A program made the position numbers and the translations under genes. DNA of 64,000 nt from Oscillospiraceae bacterium (lineage in GTDB: Bacteria > Bacillota > Clostridia > Oscillospirales > Acutalibacteraceae), in contig CAJTCS010000003.1 in NCBI GenBank assembly GCA_910574995.1, positions 248,001 through 312,000 on the forward strand, in the 5' to 3' direction. Positions 8,398 through 17,399 of the stretch are shown in pieces. Under the pieces are notes generated by a model. The model was not told where the DNA came from. It saw only the letters and a program-made list of their open reading frames with translations, and ran no database searches. Numbering within the stretch: the first letter of the stretch is position 1; each line of letters begins with the position of its first letter.

Positions 8398-8463
8398 ATA
8401 TGCCCTCCCTTTCCCATATGGAGAACAGCCCCCCTGCCACAGGGCAGGGGGACAATTGTTTTT

Positions 8464-9081
8464 TTACCCTTTATATTGCAGCACGGCCGTGTGCCGGGTC
8501 ATACCCGGAGCAATTTCGATCTCCGCGCCCTCATAGCGCACCCACCGCCCGCAAATGTCCAGGTAATCCTCCAGGGGTCCCAGTACGTCGAAGCCAAAGC
8601 TGGCCGAGCGGTAATGCATGGGTATCACCACCCGGGGCTGGATGGCGTCCACAATGGCCTTGGCCTCTTGGGGCCCTACTGTGTAATGGCCGCCTATGGG
8701 CATCATGACTGCGTCGCATCCCCGCAGGGCCTCCAGCTGTTCTGGTGTGGGCATGCAGCCTATGTCCCCCATGTGGGCGGCCTTTACGCCGCCGCCCTCT
8801 AAGATATGGATGGTGTTGGGCCCCCGCAGCGCGCCCTGTTCCCCGTCGTGATAGCTATGCAGCTCCGTCACCTTTATAGTGGGCTCTTTCCCGCCCCCGC
8901 CCAGGGAGACGGCCTCTTTATAGCCATGGTCATGGTGGCTGTGGCTGCACAGCACCCCGTCCGCTTCCTGGTGGATGTCCCCGCAGCCCGGTACGCTGCC
9001 CGGTTCATAGGGGTCCAGCACCAATGCGTACCCTTCGCACTCTACCCGGAAGCAGGAATGCCCCAGCCAAGTCAATTTCAT
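8464..9081 (-). CDS. Metallo-beta-lactamase-fold hydrolase, UPF0173/UlaG-like
   Basis: A 205-residue metal-dependent hydrolase. The first-shell metal ligands are in HSHHDHG (about residues 49-55). Further His/Asp ligands are in HMGDIG and MHYRSASF, and the N-terminal WLGHSCFRV is typical of the L-ascorbate-6-phosphate lactonase/UPF0173 branch. No signal peptide. An in-frame GTG lies directly before the chosen ATG, and both are within reach of GGGAGGG. Substrate not assignable. Confidence 0.85.
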   Translation of the reverse strand: MKLTWLGHSCFRVECEGYALVLDPYEPGSVPGCGDIHQEADGVLCSHSHHDHGYKEAVSLGGGGKEPTIKVTELHSYHDGEQGALRGPNTIHILEGGGVKAAHMGDIGCMPTPEQLEALRGCDAVMMPIGGHYTVGPQEAKAIVDAIQPRVVIPMHYRSASFGFDVLGPLEDYLDICGRWVRYEGAEIEIAPGMTRHTAVLQYKG

Positions 9082-9111
9082 CACAATAAATACCCTCCCG
9101 TTCCTTTTTCG

Positions 9112-10155
9112 TCAACACAATTTGTATTCCAGCTGGCAGTCGCGGGGCTCGGCCTCCACATGGCGGGGGCTGGGTTCTTCCGCCTCTACGCAGCCCACAG
9201 CCCGGTAAAAGGCCATGGGCCCTACTGCTGAATGGGCGGAGATATACAGCTTTTCCGCGCCTGTGCCCCGGGCCCAGTTTGCCGCCAGCCGGAACAGCCC
9301 CTTGCCCAGCCCCTGCCCCCGGCGGTCGCAGGAGACATGTAGATGGGTCAGGTCGGCGTACTGCCCCCGGCTGCCTATGGGCTTTTTCGCCACCGAGCAA
9401 AAGCCTTTCAGCTTCCCGTCCAGGAAAGCGCCCCACACGGGCCCTTCCGCTGGAAGGGAGCGGCACAAATGGGCAATTTTTTCTTCCGGCCAGCGGTCGG
9501 TATAGCACACGTCCTGTATGGCCCACTGCCCGTCCGTCTTGCGCCAGGCCTGTTCCACTGGCTGGAAACGGTCAAAATTGTGGAATAGGGACGGCACAAA
9601 TTCCCCTGGCTGGATGGGACGCAGGTCCTTTTGGGGCAAGTACTTGCTTAGATACAGAACCAGGCCGTCGTCGTTGACGCAGGGGGCGTATGGGCCCAGT
9701 AGGTTGTCCTGATACCACACGCCCGAGCCGTCAAATATGTACCCGCGCTGGATATACATCCTTTGCGCAGCCCCATACCCGCTGTGCAGCCCCACGCCCA
9801 GGCACACCGTGCGGCTTACTTTGGCGGCTTCCTCCTCAGCGCAGTCCATCAGCCGTGAACCGATGCCCCGCCGCTGAAATTTCTCCAGTACATTGAAGTC
9901 CACGATTTCCGGCCAGCCTTTCCCCGCAAAGGGGCCTGCCAGGGCTTCTGGCAGCAAGGTGAGATACCCGGCCGCTTCCCCCTGCCATCGGGCGGCCAAT
10001 ACCTGGCGCGCGCCTTCCTGCTGCTCGCGCAAATACTGCTCATATTGGCTTGAGGGTTTGTGCCAGCCCTGGGCGGAAAAGCCGTCGGCAAAAGCTTGGC
10101 AGTCTTCCGGCCGAAGGGGGCTTATAACCAAATCCTTGCCCGTATAGTATTCCAT
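9112..10155 (-). CDS. Tandem GNAT-domain N-acetyltransferase
   Basis: A 347-residue protein with two GNAT acetyltransferase domains in one chain. The acetyl-CoA binding motif A is seen twice: QRRGIGSRLM in the first half (near residue 110) and DRRGQGLGKGLF in the second (near 285). Each is followed by the expected aromatic-rich C-terminal strand. Two-domain GNATs are known, often with one inactive half; both motifs look intact here. GGAGG lies 5 bases before the ATG, and the longer open frame would begin with TTG inside that site. Substrate unknown (small-molecule amine or peptide). Confidence 0.82.
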   Translation of the reverse strand: MEYYTGKDLVISPLRPEDCQAFADGFSAQGWHKPSSQYEQYLREQQEGARQVLAARWQGEAAGYLTLLPEALAGPFAGKGWPEIVDFNVLEKFQRRGIGSRLMDCAEEEAAKVSRTVCLGVGLHSGYGAAQRMYIQRGYIFDGSGVWYQDNLLGPYAPCVNDDGLVLYLSKYLPQKDLRPIQPGEFVPSLFHNFDRFQPVEQAWRKTDGQWAIQDVCYTDRWPEEKIAHLCRSLPAEGPVWGAFLDGKLKGFCSVAKKPIGSRGQYADLTHLHVSCDRRGQGLGKGLFRLAANWARGTGAEKLYISAHSAVGPMAFYRAVGCVEAEEPSPRHVEAEPRDCQLEYKLC

Positions 10156-10299
10156 AAATTCCTCCAATCTCTCAAAAACGCCCCGGCGCGGGCAGCATGA
10201 GGTAAACGCACTGCACGGGCCGGGGCACGCGCCCAGAGGCTGGCCCGGCCGGGGAGGCGGGAACTTCGGGGCCCTAAACGGGGTTTGGGGCGGCGCCCT

Positions 10300-13200
10300 T
10301 TAAACCTCCACGGCGCCGTCGTACACCTTGATGGCGTCGCCGGTCATGAGCACCCGCTGGTCCGTGTAGTTGATCTTCAGCTCGCCGCCTTTCAGGATCA
10401 CCCGGATGTCCCTGCCTTTTTCACAATAGCCGTTCAGGGTGGCGGCCACCACCGCCGCGCAGGTGCCGGTGCCGCAGGCCATGGTCTCGCCGCTGCCCCG
10501 TTCCCAGATGCGGGCTTTTAGTGTGGCGCTGTCAATGACCTCCACAAAGCCCACGTTTACACGCTGGGGGAACATGGGGTCGTACTCGAACAGGGGCCCC
10601 AGCCGCTCCAGGTCCAGTTTGTCCACAGAGGGCACGAATACCGTACAGTGGGGGTTGCCCATAGAGCAGCAGGTGATATTGTACACACTGCCGTCGATGG
10701 ACACAGGCTTATTGACAATCCGGTCCCCTTCCAGGCGCACAGGCACCTTTTCCGGGTCCAGTTCCGCCTGCCCCATGTCTACGGCCACCCGGTGCACCAG
10801 GCCGTTCTTGGTGATGGCCATGCATTCCTTGACGCCGCTTCTGGTGTCAATGCGCAGCGTCCAACGGCCCTGGCCCGCGGGCTGGCCCTTGGCAATCCCG
10901 TTGTCGAACAAGTATTTAGCCACGCAGCGGATAGCGTTGCCGCCCATCATGCCCTCGCTGCCATCCAGGTTATACAGGCGCATTTGGGCGTCCGCCTTGT
11001 CAGAGGGTTCTATCAGCACGATGCCGTCGCCGCCCACGCCGTTGTGGCGGTCGGAAAGGTAGATGGACAAGAATTCCGGCGAGGATACCTGGTTTTGGGG
11101 GTCGAAGCAGTTAATATAGATATAGTCGTTAGAGCAGGCGGACATTTTGGAGAAGCGCAGCTTCTGTTTTTCTTCCTTTAGGTCGTTGATGTTTACAATC
11201 TCCGTGTTTTCCGGGGTATAGCGGCTCATCAGCGAATCGGCCAACGCGTTTGCCGTGTCGATGGCCGTAAGGCACGGGATGCCCAAAAGGCTTGCCTTGC
11301 GGCGGATTTTTACGCTGTCCCGGGCGGGGTTGCGCCCCTTGGCCGAGGTGGAGATGACGTAGTCTACCTTGCCGCTTTCCAGCAGGGTGATGGTGTTGTC
11401 CCCCGAGTTCTCGTGTATCTTGTCCACGATCTTCACGGGCAGCCCGGCCTTGAACAGCACCATGGCCGTGCCAGTGGTGGCGTACAAGGTGAAATCCATT
11501 TTGCTAAGCTTCTTGGCAATCTCCCCGATTTCCGGCTTGTCCTGGTCCCGTACGGTGATGAACACGCCGCCGCCCTTGCGCATCTGGTGGCCAGAGGCGA
11601 TCAGCCCCTTATACAGGGCCTCCTCCAGGCTGTTGCCGATGCCCAGCACTTCGCCGGTGGACTTCATCTCCGGGCCCAGGTGGGTATCCACGTCGGTCAG
11701 CTTCTCGAAGGAGAACACCGGCACCTTTACCGCCACATAGGGCGAAGCCTTATACAGCCCTGTGCCAAAGCCCAGGTCTTTTAATTTATAGCCCAGGCTC
11801 ACCTTGGTGGCCAGGTCGCACATGGGCACCCCTGTCACCTTGCTGATATAGGGCACGGTGCGGCTGGCCCGGGGGTTTACCTCGATGACGTAGATCTCCC
11901 CGTCCATGATGATATACTGCAGGTTGATAAGGCCGATGCCGCGCAGCTCCCGGCACAGGGTGCCGGTGGTAGAGACGATTTTCGCCGCCATGCCGTCGTC
12001 GATGTCCGAGGCCGGGTACACGGCGATGCTGTCGCCGGAGTGGATGCCCGTGCGCTCCACATGCTCCATAATGCCGGGGATGAGGATGTCGTCCCCGTCG
12101 CAGATAGCGTCTACTTCGATCTCCATGCCGGAAAGGTATTTGTCGATCAGTACCGGGTTGTCCTGCTGGTGGGAGAGGATGATGGCCATATATTCCTCTA
12201 TGTCCTCGTCGCAGTAGGCGATGATCATATTCTGCCCGCCCAGCACGTAAGAGGGGCGCATCAGCACCGGGTACCCCAGGCTGCGGGCGGCGTCCAATGC
12301 CTCTTGCGCCGTCATGATGGTGAAGCCCTTGGGCCGGCGGATGCCGGAACGCTCTAAAAGGGCGTCGAAGCGTTCCCGGTCCTCGGCCATGTCGATGGTG
12401 TCGGCAGAGGAGCCCAAAATGGGGATATTGTTTGCCGCCAGGGTCTTGGTCAGCTTGATGGCCGTCTGGCCGCCAAAGGCCACCACCACGCCGATGGGCT
12501 TCTCGATCTGGATGATGTCCATCACGTCCTCTGGGGAGAGGGGCTCGAAGTACAGCCGGTCGCCGGTGTCGAAGTCTGTAGAGACGGTTTCCGGGTTGTT
12601 GTTGATGATGACCACCTCATACCCCAGCTGCCGCAGGGACATGACGCAGTGGACGCTGGCATAGTCGAACTCGATGCCCTGGCCGATGCGGATGGGCCCG
12701 CTGCCCAGCACCACCACGGTCTTTTTCCCCGGGTTGCGGCCGATGAACTCCAGGGCCTCGTTCTCGCCGCCGCTTTCCTCGGTGTCATAGGTGGCGTAGA
12801 AATAGGGGGTGTGGGCGGCAAATTCCCCGGCGCAGGTGTCCACCATTTTAAAGGTGGGCTTGCGCTGCCACGTTACCTCACACCCGGAAAGCCGGGCGAT
12901 GGCCGCGTCCGGATAGCCCAGCTGCTTGCCCTGGGTGTAGAGCTCTTCCGTAAGCTGGCCTTTGGCCAGTTCGCGTTCATAGGCAAGGAGGTTCAAAAGT
13001 TTATTTAGGAACCACCGGTCCATTAAGGTCTTTTCGTATATCTCGTCCACGGCCACGCCCCGCTTCAGCAGCTCGTAGATGGCGAACAGCCGCTCGTCTG
13101 TGGCGTGTATGGCAACGTGCCACAGGTTTTCATCCGTCTCACCGGCGAACTTGGGCAGGTTCAGGGTGTCCAGGCCAATCTCTGCCCCCCGCACGGCCTT

Positions 13201-14382
13201 CATCAGGGCCATTTCAAAGCTGTCGGCAATGCTCATCACCTCGCCGGTGGCCTTCATCTGGGTGCCCAGTTCCCGCTTGGCGTAGACGAATTTATCGAAG
13301 GGCCACTTGGGGAATTTCACCGCCACATAGTCGATGGTGGGCTCGAAAGCCGCATAGGTCACGCCGGTAACAGCGTTCTTGATCTCGTCCAGGGTGTAGC
13401 CAATGGCGATCTTGGTGGCCACCTTGGCAATGGGGTAGCCCGTGGCTTTGGAGGCCAGGGCGGAAGAGCGGCTTACCCGGGGGTTCACCTCGATGACGGC
13501 GTATTCAAAGCTGGTGGGGTGCAGGGCAAACTGGCAGTTGCAGCCGCCCTCTACCCCCAGCTCGTTGATGATGTCCAACGCCGCCGTGCGCAGCATCTGG
13601 TATTCTTTGTCAGAGAGGGTGACCGTGGGGGCGATGACGATGGAATCGCCGGTGTGCACGCCCACGGGGTCCACGTTCTCCATAGAGCAGATGGTGATGG
13701 TGTTGCCCTTGCCGTCCCGCATCACCTCAAATTCAATCTCTTTCCACCCGGCAATGCTTTTTTCAATTAAGATCTGGGTGATGGGGGACAGGGCCAGGCC
13801 GTTTGCGGCCACCTCCCGCAGTTCCTCCTGGCCGTTGACGATGCCGCCGCCGGTGCCGCCCAAAGTGAACGCGGGCCGGACAATGACCGGGTAGCCGATC
13901 TCCTGGGCAAAATCCTCCGCGTCCTCCACGGTGGTCACCACCTTCGAGGGCACGCAGGGCTGGCCGATGCGCTCCATGGCGTCCTTGAAAAGCTGCCGGT
14001 CCTCAGCCTTGTCGATGGTCTCTGGGGAAGCCCCCAGCAGGCGCACCCCGTGCTCTTCCAAAAAGCCGTCCTTTGCCAGCTGCATGGAAAGGGTAAGGCC
14101 CGTCTGCCCGCCAAAGCCGGAGAGGATGCTGTCGGGCTTTTCTTTTTCGATGATGCGTTTCACGGTGGTCAGGGTCAGGGGCTCGATGTATATTTTGTCG
14201 GCCATGGCCTTGTCCGTCATGATGGTGGCGGGGTTGGAGTTTACCAGCACGATCTCGATGCCGTCCTCCCGCAGGGCCCGGCAGGCCTGTGTGCCCGCAT
14301 AGTCGAACTCGGCGGCCTGGCCGATGACGATGGGGCCCGAGCCGATTACCAATACTTTTTTGATATTTTTATTCAGCGGCAT
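10300..14382 (-). CDS. carB-dapF: Carbamoyl-phosphate synthase large subunit fused to diaminopimelate epimerase
   Basis: A single 1360-codon frame with no stop or shift. Residues 1 to about 1070 are a complete CarB: two ATP-grasp halves (each opening with VLVIGSGP/VVLGSGPIRIGQ), the oligomerisation domain, and the C-terminal MGS-like allosteric domain (FTLYATTGTA..). This part makes carbamoyl phosphate with the CarA glutaminase encoded upstream. A linker of about 10 charged residues leads into a full DapF (about 1076-1360) that converts LL- to meso-diaminopimelate. It keeps both catalytic cysteines, in GGNAIRC (near 1152) and ACGTGTC (near 1303), and RWERGSGE-like ERGSGET. AGGAGG lies 7 bases before the ATG. 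CarB normally ends at ~1070 and DapF at ~275 as separate enzymes; the fused length equals their sum. Confidence 0.93.
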   Translation of the reverse strand: MPLNKNIKKVLVIGSGPIVIGQAAEFDYAGTQACRALREDGIEIVLVNSNPATIMTDKAMADKIYIEPLTLTTVKRIIEKEKPDSILSGFGGQTGLTLSMQLAKDGFLEEHGVRLLGASPETIDKAEDRQLFKDAMERIGQPCVPSKVVTTVEDAEDFAQEIGYPVIVRPAFTLGGTGGGIVNGQEELREVAANGLALSPITQILIEKSIAGWKEIEFEVMRDGKGNTITICSMENVDPVGVHTGDSIVIAPTVTLSDKEYQMLRTAALDIINELGVEGGCNCQFALHPTSFEYAVIEVNPRVSRSSALASKATGYPIAKVATKIAIGYTLDEIKNAVTGVTYAAFEPTIDYVAVKFPKWPFDKFVYAKRELGTQMKATGEVMSIADSFEMALMKAVRGAEIGLDTLNLPKFAGETDENLWHVAIHATDERLFAIYELLKRGVAVDEIYEKTLMDRWFLNKLLNLLAYERELAKGQLTEELYTQGKQLGYPDAAIARLSGCEVTWQRKPTFKMVDTCAGEFAAHTPYFYATYDTEESGGENEALEFIGRNPGKKTVVVLGSGPIRIGQGIEFDYASVHCVMSLRQLGYEVVIINNNPETVSTDFDTGDRLYFEPLSPEDVMDIIQIEKPIGVVVAFGGQTAIKLTKTLAANNIPILGSSADTIDMAEDRERFDALLERSGIRRPKGFTIMTAQEALDAARSLGYPVLMRPSYVLGGQNMIIAYCDEDIEEYMAIILSHQQDNPVLIDKYLSGMEIEVDAICDGDDILIPGIMEHVERTGIHSGDSIAVYPASDIDDGMAAKIVSTTGTLCRELRGIGLINLQYIIMDGEIYVIEVNPRASRTVPYISKVTGVPMCDLATKVSLGYKLKDLGFGTGLYKASPYVAVKVPVFSFEKLTDVDTHLGPEMKSTGEVLGIGNSLEEALYKGLIASGHQMRKGGGVFITVRDQDKPEIGEIAKKLSKMDFTLYATTGTAMVLFKAGLPVKIVDKIHENSGDNTITLLESGKVDYVISTSAKGRNPARDSVKIRRKASLLGIPCLTAIDTANALADSLMSRYTPENTEIVNINDLKEEKQKLRFSKMSACSNDYIYINCFDPQNQVSSPEFLSIYLSDRHNGVGGDGIVLIEPSDKADAQMRLYNLDGSEGMMGGNAIRCVAKYLFDNGIAKGQPAGQGRWTLRIDTRSGVKECMAITKNGLVHRVAVDMGQAELDPEKVPVRLEGDRIVNKPVSIDGSVYNITCCSMGNPHCTVFVPSVDKLDLERLGPLFEYDPMFPQRVNVGFVEVIDSATLKARIWERGSGETMACGTGTCAAVVAATLNGYCEKGRDIRVILKGGELKINYTDQRVLMTGDAIKVYDGAVEV

Positions 14383-14427
14383 AGTTTTCCTCCTGTTGTT
14401 GTGGGTCTTTATGTAATTGCCTCCGGC

Positions 14428-14490
14428 GGCCTAAGGGGCTTTTTTTGAAGGGAAAAACCCCTTAAGGCTCTTCAAAAAAACCTTTGGGCC
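14428..14490 (-). repeat. Palindromic intercistronic element between carA and carB-dapF
   Basis: A 63-bp imperfect palindrome whose outer arms read GGCCTAAGGGGCTTTTTTTG and, inverted from the right, GGCCCAAAGGTTTTTTTG, with an inner AAGGGG/CCCCTT stem. It shares the module TTTTTTTGA-R-GA..CCTTAAG with the segment after pepC (49209-49243). It could attenuate or process the car transcript. Confidence 0.55.
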
Positions 14491-14499
14491 CCGTTTTTT

Positions 14500-15573
14500 T
14501 CAGCGCCCCATCAGCTGGAAAAAGTCGTCGAACAGCCAGGCCGTATCCAAGGGCCCGCCGCAGGCTTCCGGGTGGAACTGCACGGAAAACGCCGGGGCGC
14601 CCAGATAGCGGATGCCCTCGCAGGTGCCGTCGTTTACATTGCGGTACAATTCTTTGGCCACCCGGGGGTCCAGGCTTTCCGATTCTATAGCGTAGCCATG
14701 GTTCTGGCTGGAGATGTACACCCGCCCGGTCTCCAGGTTTTTCACCGGCTGGTTCTCCCCCCTGTGGCCATATTTCAGCTTCTTCCGGCCCGCGCCGTGG
14801 GCCAGGGCCAGCAGCTGGTGCCCCAGGCATATGCCGAACATGGGCAGCCCCAGGCCGCAGATTTCCCGCAGGTTTGCAACCAGTTCCCCGTCCTCCGCCG
14901 GGTCGCCGGGGCCGTTGGAAAGCATCACCCCGTCCGCGCCCAAGGCCGCGACCTCTTGGGCCGTTACGGTGCAGGGGTATACCGTAACCTCGGCCCCCCG
15001 CTTCACCAGCTCCCGCAGGATGTTCTCTTTCATGCCGTAGTCGATGAGGGCCAGCTTCTTCTGGGCGCCCCCTTCGGGCTTTACCGTGTAGGCTTTCTCG
15101 GCTGACACAGCCCGCACCGCGCCCTTTACCCGGTAGGCTTTCAAGGCATCCATATCCACGTTTTTGGGGTCGTCGGTGATGACCCCGTTCATTACGCCTT
15201 TTTCCCGGATAAGTTTGGTCAGCGCCCGGGTGTCGATATCGGAAAGGCCCACGATACCCCGTTCTTCAAAAAAGGTGTCAAGACTGCCCTCTGAACGGAA
15301 GTTAGAGGGTGCTTGGCACCAATGCTTTACAATATAACCCCGGGGGCCTATTTCTTTGCTTTCAAAGTCGGCGGGAATAACGCCGTAATTACCGATAAGG
15401 GGGAACGTCTGTACCACAGCCTGCCCCCAATAGCTGCGGTCTGTCAAGGTTTCGCAATACCCTGTCATGCCTGTGGTAAACACCACCTCCGCCGTTACGT
15501 CGCCAGAAGCGCCGAAGCGTTTGCCCCGGAATACCCGGCCGTTTTCTAACACTAGATATGCCGTTTTCCCCAT
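14500..15573 (-). CDS. carA: Carbamoyl-phosphate synthase small subunit (glutaminase)
   Basis: A 357-residue glutamine amidotransferase subunit that hydrolyses glutamine and channels ammonia to CarB for pyrimidine and arginine synthesis. The N-terminal CarA domain has TGMTGYCETLTDRSY. The class I glutaminase domain has the nucleophile Cys in FGICLGHQ and the His/Glu pair in VQFHPEACGGP. The chosen start (MGKTAYLVLENG) is 6 bases behind AGGAAGAG and gives the normal length; the frame is open further upstream without support. It is first in the carA/carB-dapF operon, 117 bases ahead of the fusion gene. Confidence 0.95.
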   Translation of the reverse strand: MGKTAYLVLENGRVFRGKRFGASGDVTAEVVFTTGMTGYCETLTDRSYWGQAVVQTFPLIGNYGVIPADFESKEIGPRGYIVKHWCQAPSNFRSEGSLDTFFEERGIVGLSDIDTRALTKLIREKGVMNGVITDDPKNVDMDALKAYRVKGAVRAVSAEKAYTVKPEGGAQKKLALIDYGMKENILRELVKRGAEVTVYPCTVTAQEVAALGADGVMLSNGPGDPAEDGELVANLREICGLGLPMFGICLGHQLLALAHGAGRKKLKYGHRGENQPVKNLETGRVYISSQNHGYAIESESLDPRVAKELYRNVNDGTCEGIRYLGAPAFSVQFHPEACGGPLDTAWLFDDFFQLMGR

Positions 15574-15630
15574 ATATCTCTTCCTTTCCATGGTCTGTGG
15601 TAGCTTAATCCCGCCTGTTCTCAATAGTAT

Positions 15631-15659
15631 ATCATACAAGAAAACGATGGGCCGCGCAA
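15631..15659 (-). promoter_or_regulatory. Promoter of the carA/carB-dapF operon
   Basis: On the minus strand: TTGCGC, a 17-base spacer, TATGAT, about 58 bases before the carA ATG. The leader is too short for a PyrR-type attenuator, and I see no terminator in it. Confidence 0.65.
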
Positions 15660-15735
15660 GGGGGATTTTCAATTCTGCTTTTTTGCCCAAAAAACCCCGC
15701 GCGGCCCGCCCATTTTCTATACCTGTGTCCGTGCC

Positions 15736-16242
15736 CTAATATCCCGGCCAGCTTCCCGCGGGGATGTGCCGCCATGCGCCCGTAGGCGGCTGGAACAGCC
15801 CGGCCCATTCCCGCATATCCTCCTCGGTAATGGCGCCGAACACATCGTCCCGGTTCTGGGCGCTGCGTTCCTGCAGACGCCGCAGCAGCTCGGGCATAGG
15901 CGTGTCCAGGTAGCACACCTTTGTCTCCGCCCCCACAGCCAGCGCCTCCCGGCGCTTTTCTTCCCGCTGTTCTTCCACCCAGAACCCGAAATCCAAAATT
16001 ACGTTGACGCCCTTGCCCAGCAGCTCCTTTCCCACCTTCCACATCAGCTCCTCCACCCGGTCGTGCCGGGCGTCATGCAGCTCTTTTTCCACTTGATGGA
16101 AGTCGTCCCCAAACAGGGCGATGTGCCATTCGTCCGGAGTAAAACGCACCGCCCCCACTTCTTCCGCAAGCCTTTTGGCATAAGTGGTCTTGCCCGCGCC
16201 TGGCAGGCCCACCATCAGGTACAGGGTAGGGGCGCTTGTCAT
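15736..16242 (-). CDS. Small P-loop ATP-binding protein (AAA_33/zeta-like kinase)
   Basis: A 168-residue soluble P-loop protein. Walker A GLPGAGKTT is at residues 13-21. RFTPDEWH and LDFGFW are strands typical of the AAA_33 group of small-molecule kinases, which also includes zeta-toxin-like and chloramphenicol-phosphotransferase-like enzymes. Its ATG overlaps the TGA of the GH32 gene (ATGA), so the two are translationally coupled. A sugar-kinase role beside the fructosidase is conceivable but not supported by any motif I can recognise. No antitoxin-like neighbour is present. Confidence 0.8.
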   Translation of the reverse strand: MTSAPTLYLMVGLPGAGKTTYAKRLAEEVGAVRFTPDEWHIALFGDDFHQVEKELHDARHDRVEELMWKVGKELLGKGVNVILDFGFWVEEQREEKRREALAVGAETKVCYLDTPMPELLRRLQERSAQNRDDVFGAITEEDMREWAGLFQPPTGAWRHIPAGSWPGY

Positions 16243-17336
16243 ACATTGCCCTCCAGGTAGAATGTGCAGGAGGTTTCCCCCCGGTTCAAAAACACCTCGC
16301 AGGTGCGGGTATCCCGCAGCACGTCCACCTGTGAAACAGCGGCTTCCTCTACCGCCAGCAGGTCCCGCGCCCCGTTGTGCACGACCAGCCGCCCGCCTTC
16401 CCGGCGGACGCAGGGGTCGTCCTGTGCCAGCAGGCTTTGCGCCTCCTCCACCGGGTAGTTATATACCCGGCCGTTTACCAGCGCCAGTTCCCGGGGGATG
16501 GAAAGCGCCCCAGCCCGGACGGCCCCTTCCGGCACTTCCCGGTTCCAATTGAACAGCCAGCCGATCATGATGCGCCTGCCCTTGTTGTCCAGGAAGGTCT
16601 GGGGCGCGTAAAAGTCCGTGCCCCGCTCTGGCTGCTGGAAGGTACCGGGGGTGAACCGTTCCCCGTCAAAGTCCCCTACAATGAACTGGGCCGAACGGCT
16701 CTCGTCCATGCGGGAGAACATGAGCACCCACTTGTCCCCCAGGGGGAACAGGTCGGGGCACTCGGGCACCGGGCCATAGTCCCGGCTTTGGAAGATGGGC
16801 CCTATGTATTCCCAATGTATCAGATCTGAAGACTGGAACAGCAGCACGCTGCCCACGCCGTCAACACCCGCGCCGCATACCATGCGGTATCCGTCCCCAT
16901 AGGCGAAAACCTTCGGGTCCCGGAAGTCCTTGTTATCCGGGTCGAGGGGGCTTGCCGGTATCACGGGGTTGCCGGGGTATTTTTCAAAATGTTTGCCGTC
17001 ATGGCTGATTGCCAACGACTGGGCCTGCCCATGCTCTTTCGACACCGAGGTATACAGCAAATACAAGTCCCCGTCCTTTTCCAGGGCCGAGCCGGAAAAG
17101 CACCCGCCGCCGTTTTCATAGGGCATGTCTGGATATAGGGCGACGGGCTGTTCTTGCCAGTGCACCAGGTCTGCGCTGGCGGCATGGCCCCAGTGCATAG
17201 GGCCCCATTTGGGCTGGTGTGGATAATATTGGTAAAAGGCATGGTATTGCCCCTTGTACCAGCAAAGGCCGTTCGGGTCGTTCATCCAGCCTTTCCCCGG
17301 TTCAAAATGCCGGGCCATTTTAGGTATTTCCCGCAT
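16239..17336 (-). CDS. Glycoside hydrolase family 32 beta-fructosidase (short form)
   Basis: A cytoplasmic enzyme that hydrolyses beta-fructosides such as sucrose, sucrose-6-phosphate or fructo-oligosaccharides. The GH32 triad is clear: the nucleophile Asp in WMNDPNG (residues 17-23), the transition-state stabiliser in FRDPKVF, and the acid/base Glu in PECPDLF. At 365 residues it is about 100 shorter than typical GH32 enzymes; the five-bladed propeller is complete but most of the C-terminal beta-sandwich is missing. AGGAGG lies 8 bases before the chosen ATG. No PTS or other sucrose transporter is adjacent. It is followed by the overlapping P-loop gene. Confidence 0.92.
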   Translation of the reverse strand: MREIPKMARHFEPGKGWMNDPNGLCWYKGQYHAFYQYYPHQPKWGPMHWGHAASADLVHWQEQPVALYPDMPYENGGGCFSGSALEKDGDLYLLYTSVSKEHGQAQSLAISHDGKHFEKYPGNPVIPASPLDPDNKDFRDPKVFAYGDGYRMVCGAGVDGVGSVLLFQSSDLIHWEYIGPIFQSRDYGPVPECPDLFPLGDKWVLMFSRMDESRSAQFIVGDFDGERFTPGTFQQPERGTDFYAPQTFLDNKGRRIMIGWLFNWNREVPEGAVRAGALSIPRELALVNGRVYNYPVEEAQSLLAQDDPCVRREGGRLVVHNGARDLLAVEEAAVSQVDVLRDTRTCEVFLNRGETSCTFYLEGNV

Positions 17337-17399
17337 GATGTAGCCTCCTGTATAAATTGGTATAGTCATGTCTGTGCGGCCCCATGGGGCTGCGTGCGG

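Noticed and set aside
8415-8455. CCCCCTGCC/GGCAGGGGG hairpin followed by T7 as a plus-strand terminator
   Set aside because: No plus-strand gene lies just upstream. It follows the end of the minus-strand hydrolase gene, where the U-run is on the wrong strand.
10195-10230. GGTAAACGCACTGCA as another copy of the triple-hairpin repeat
   Set aside because: Only about 10 bases match the repeat end, and neither the hairpins nor the second end follow.
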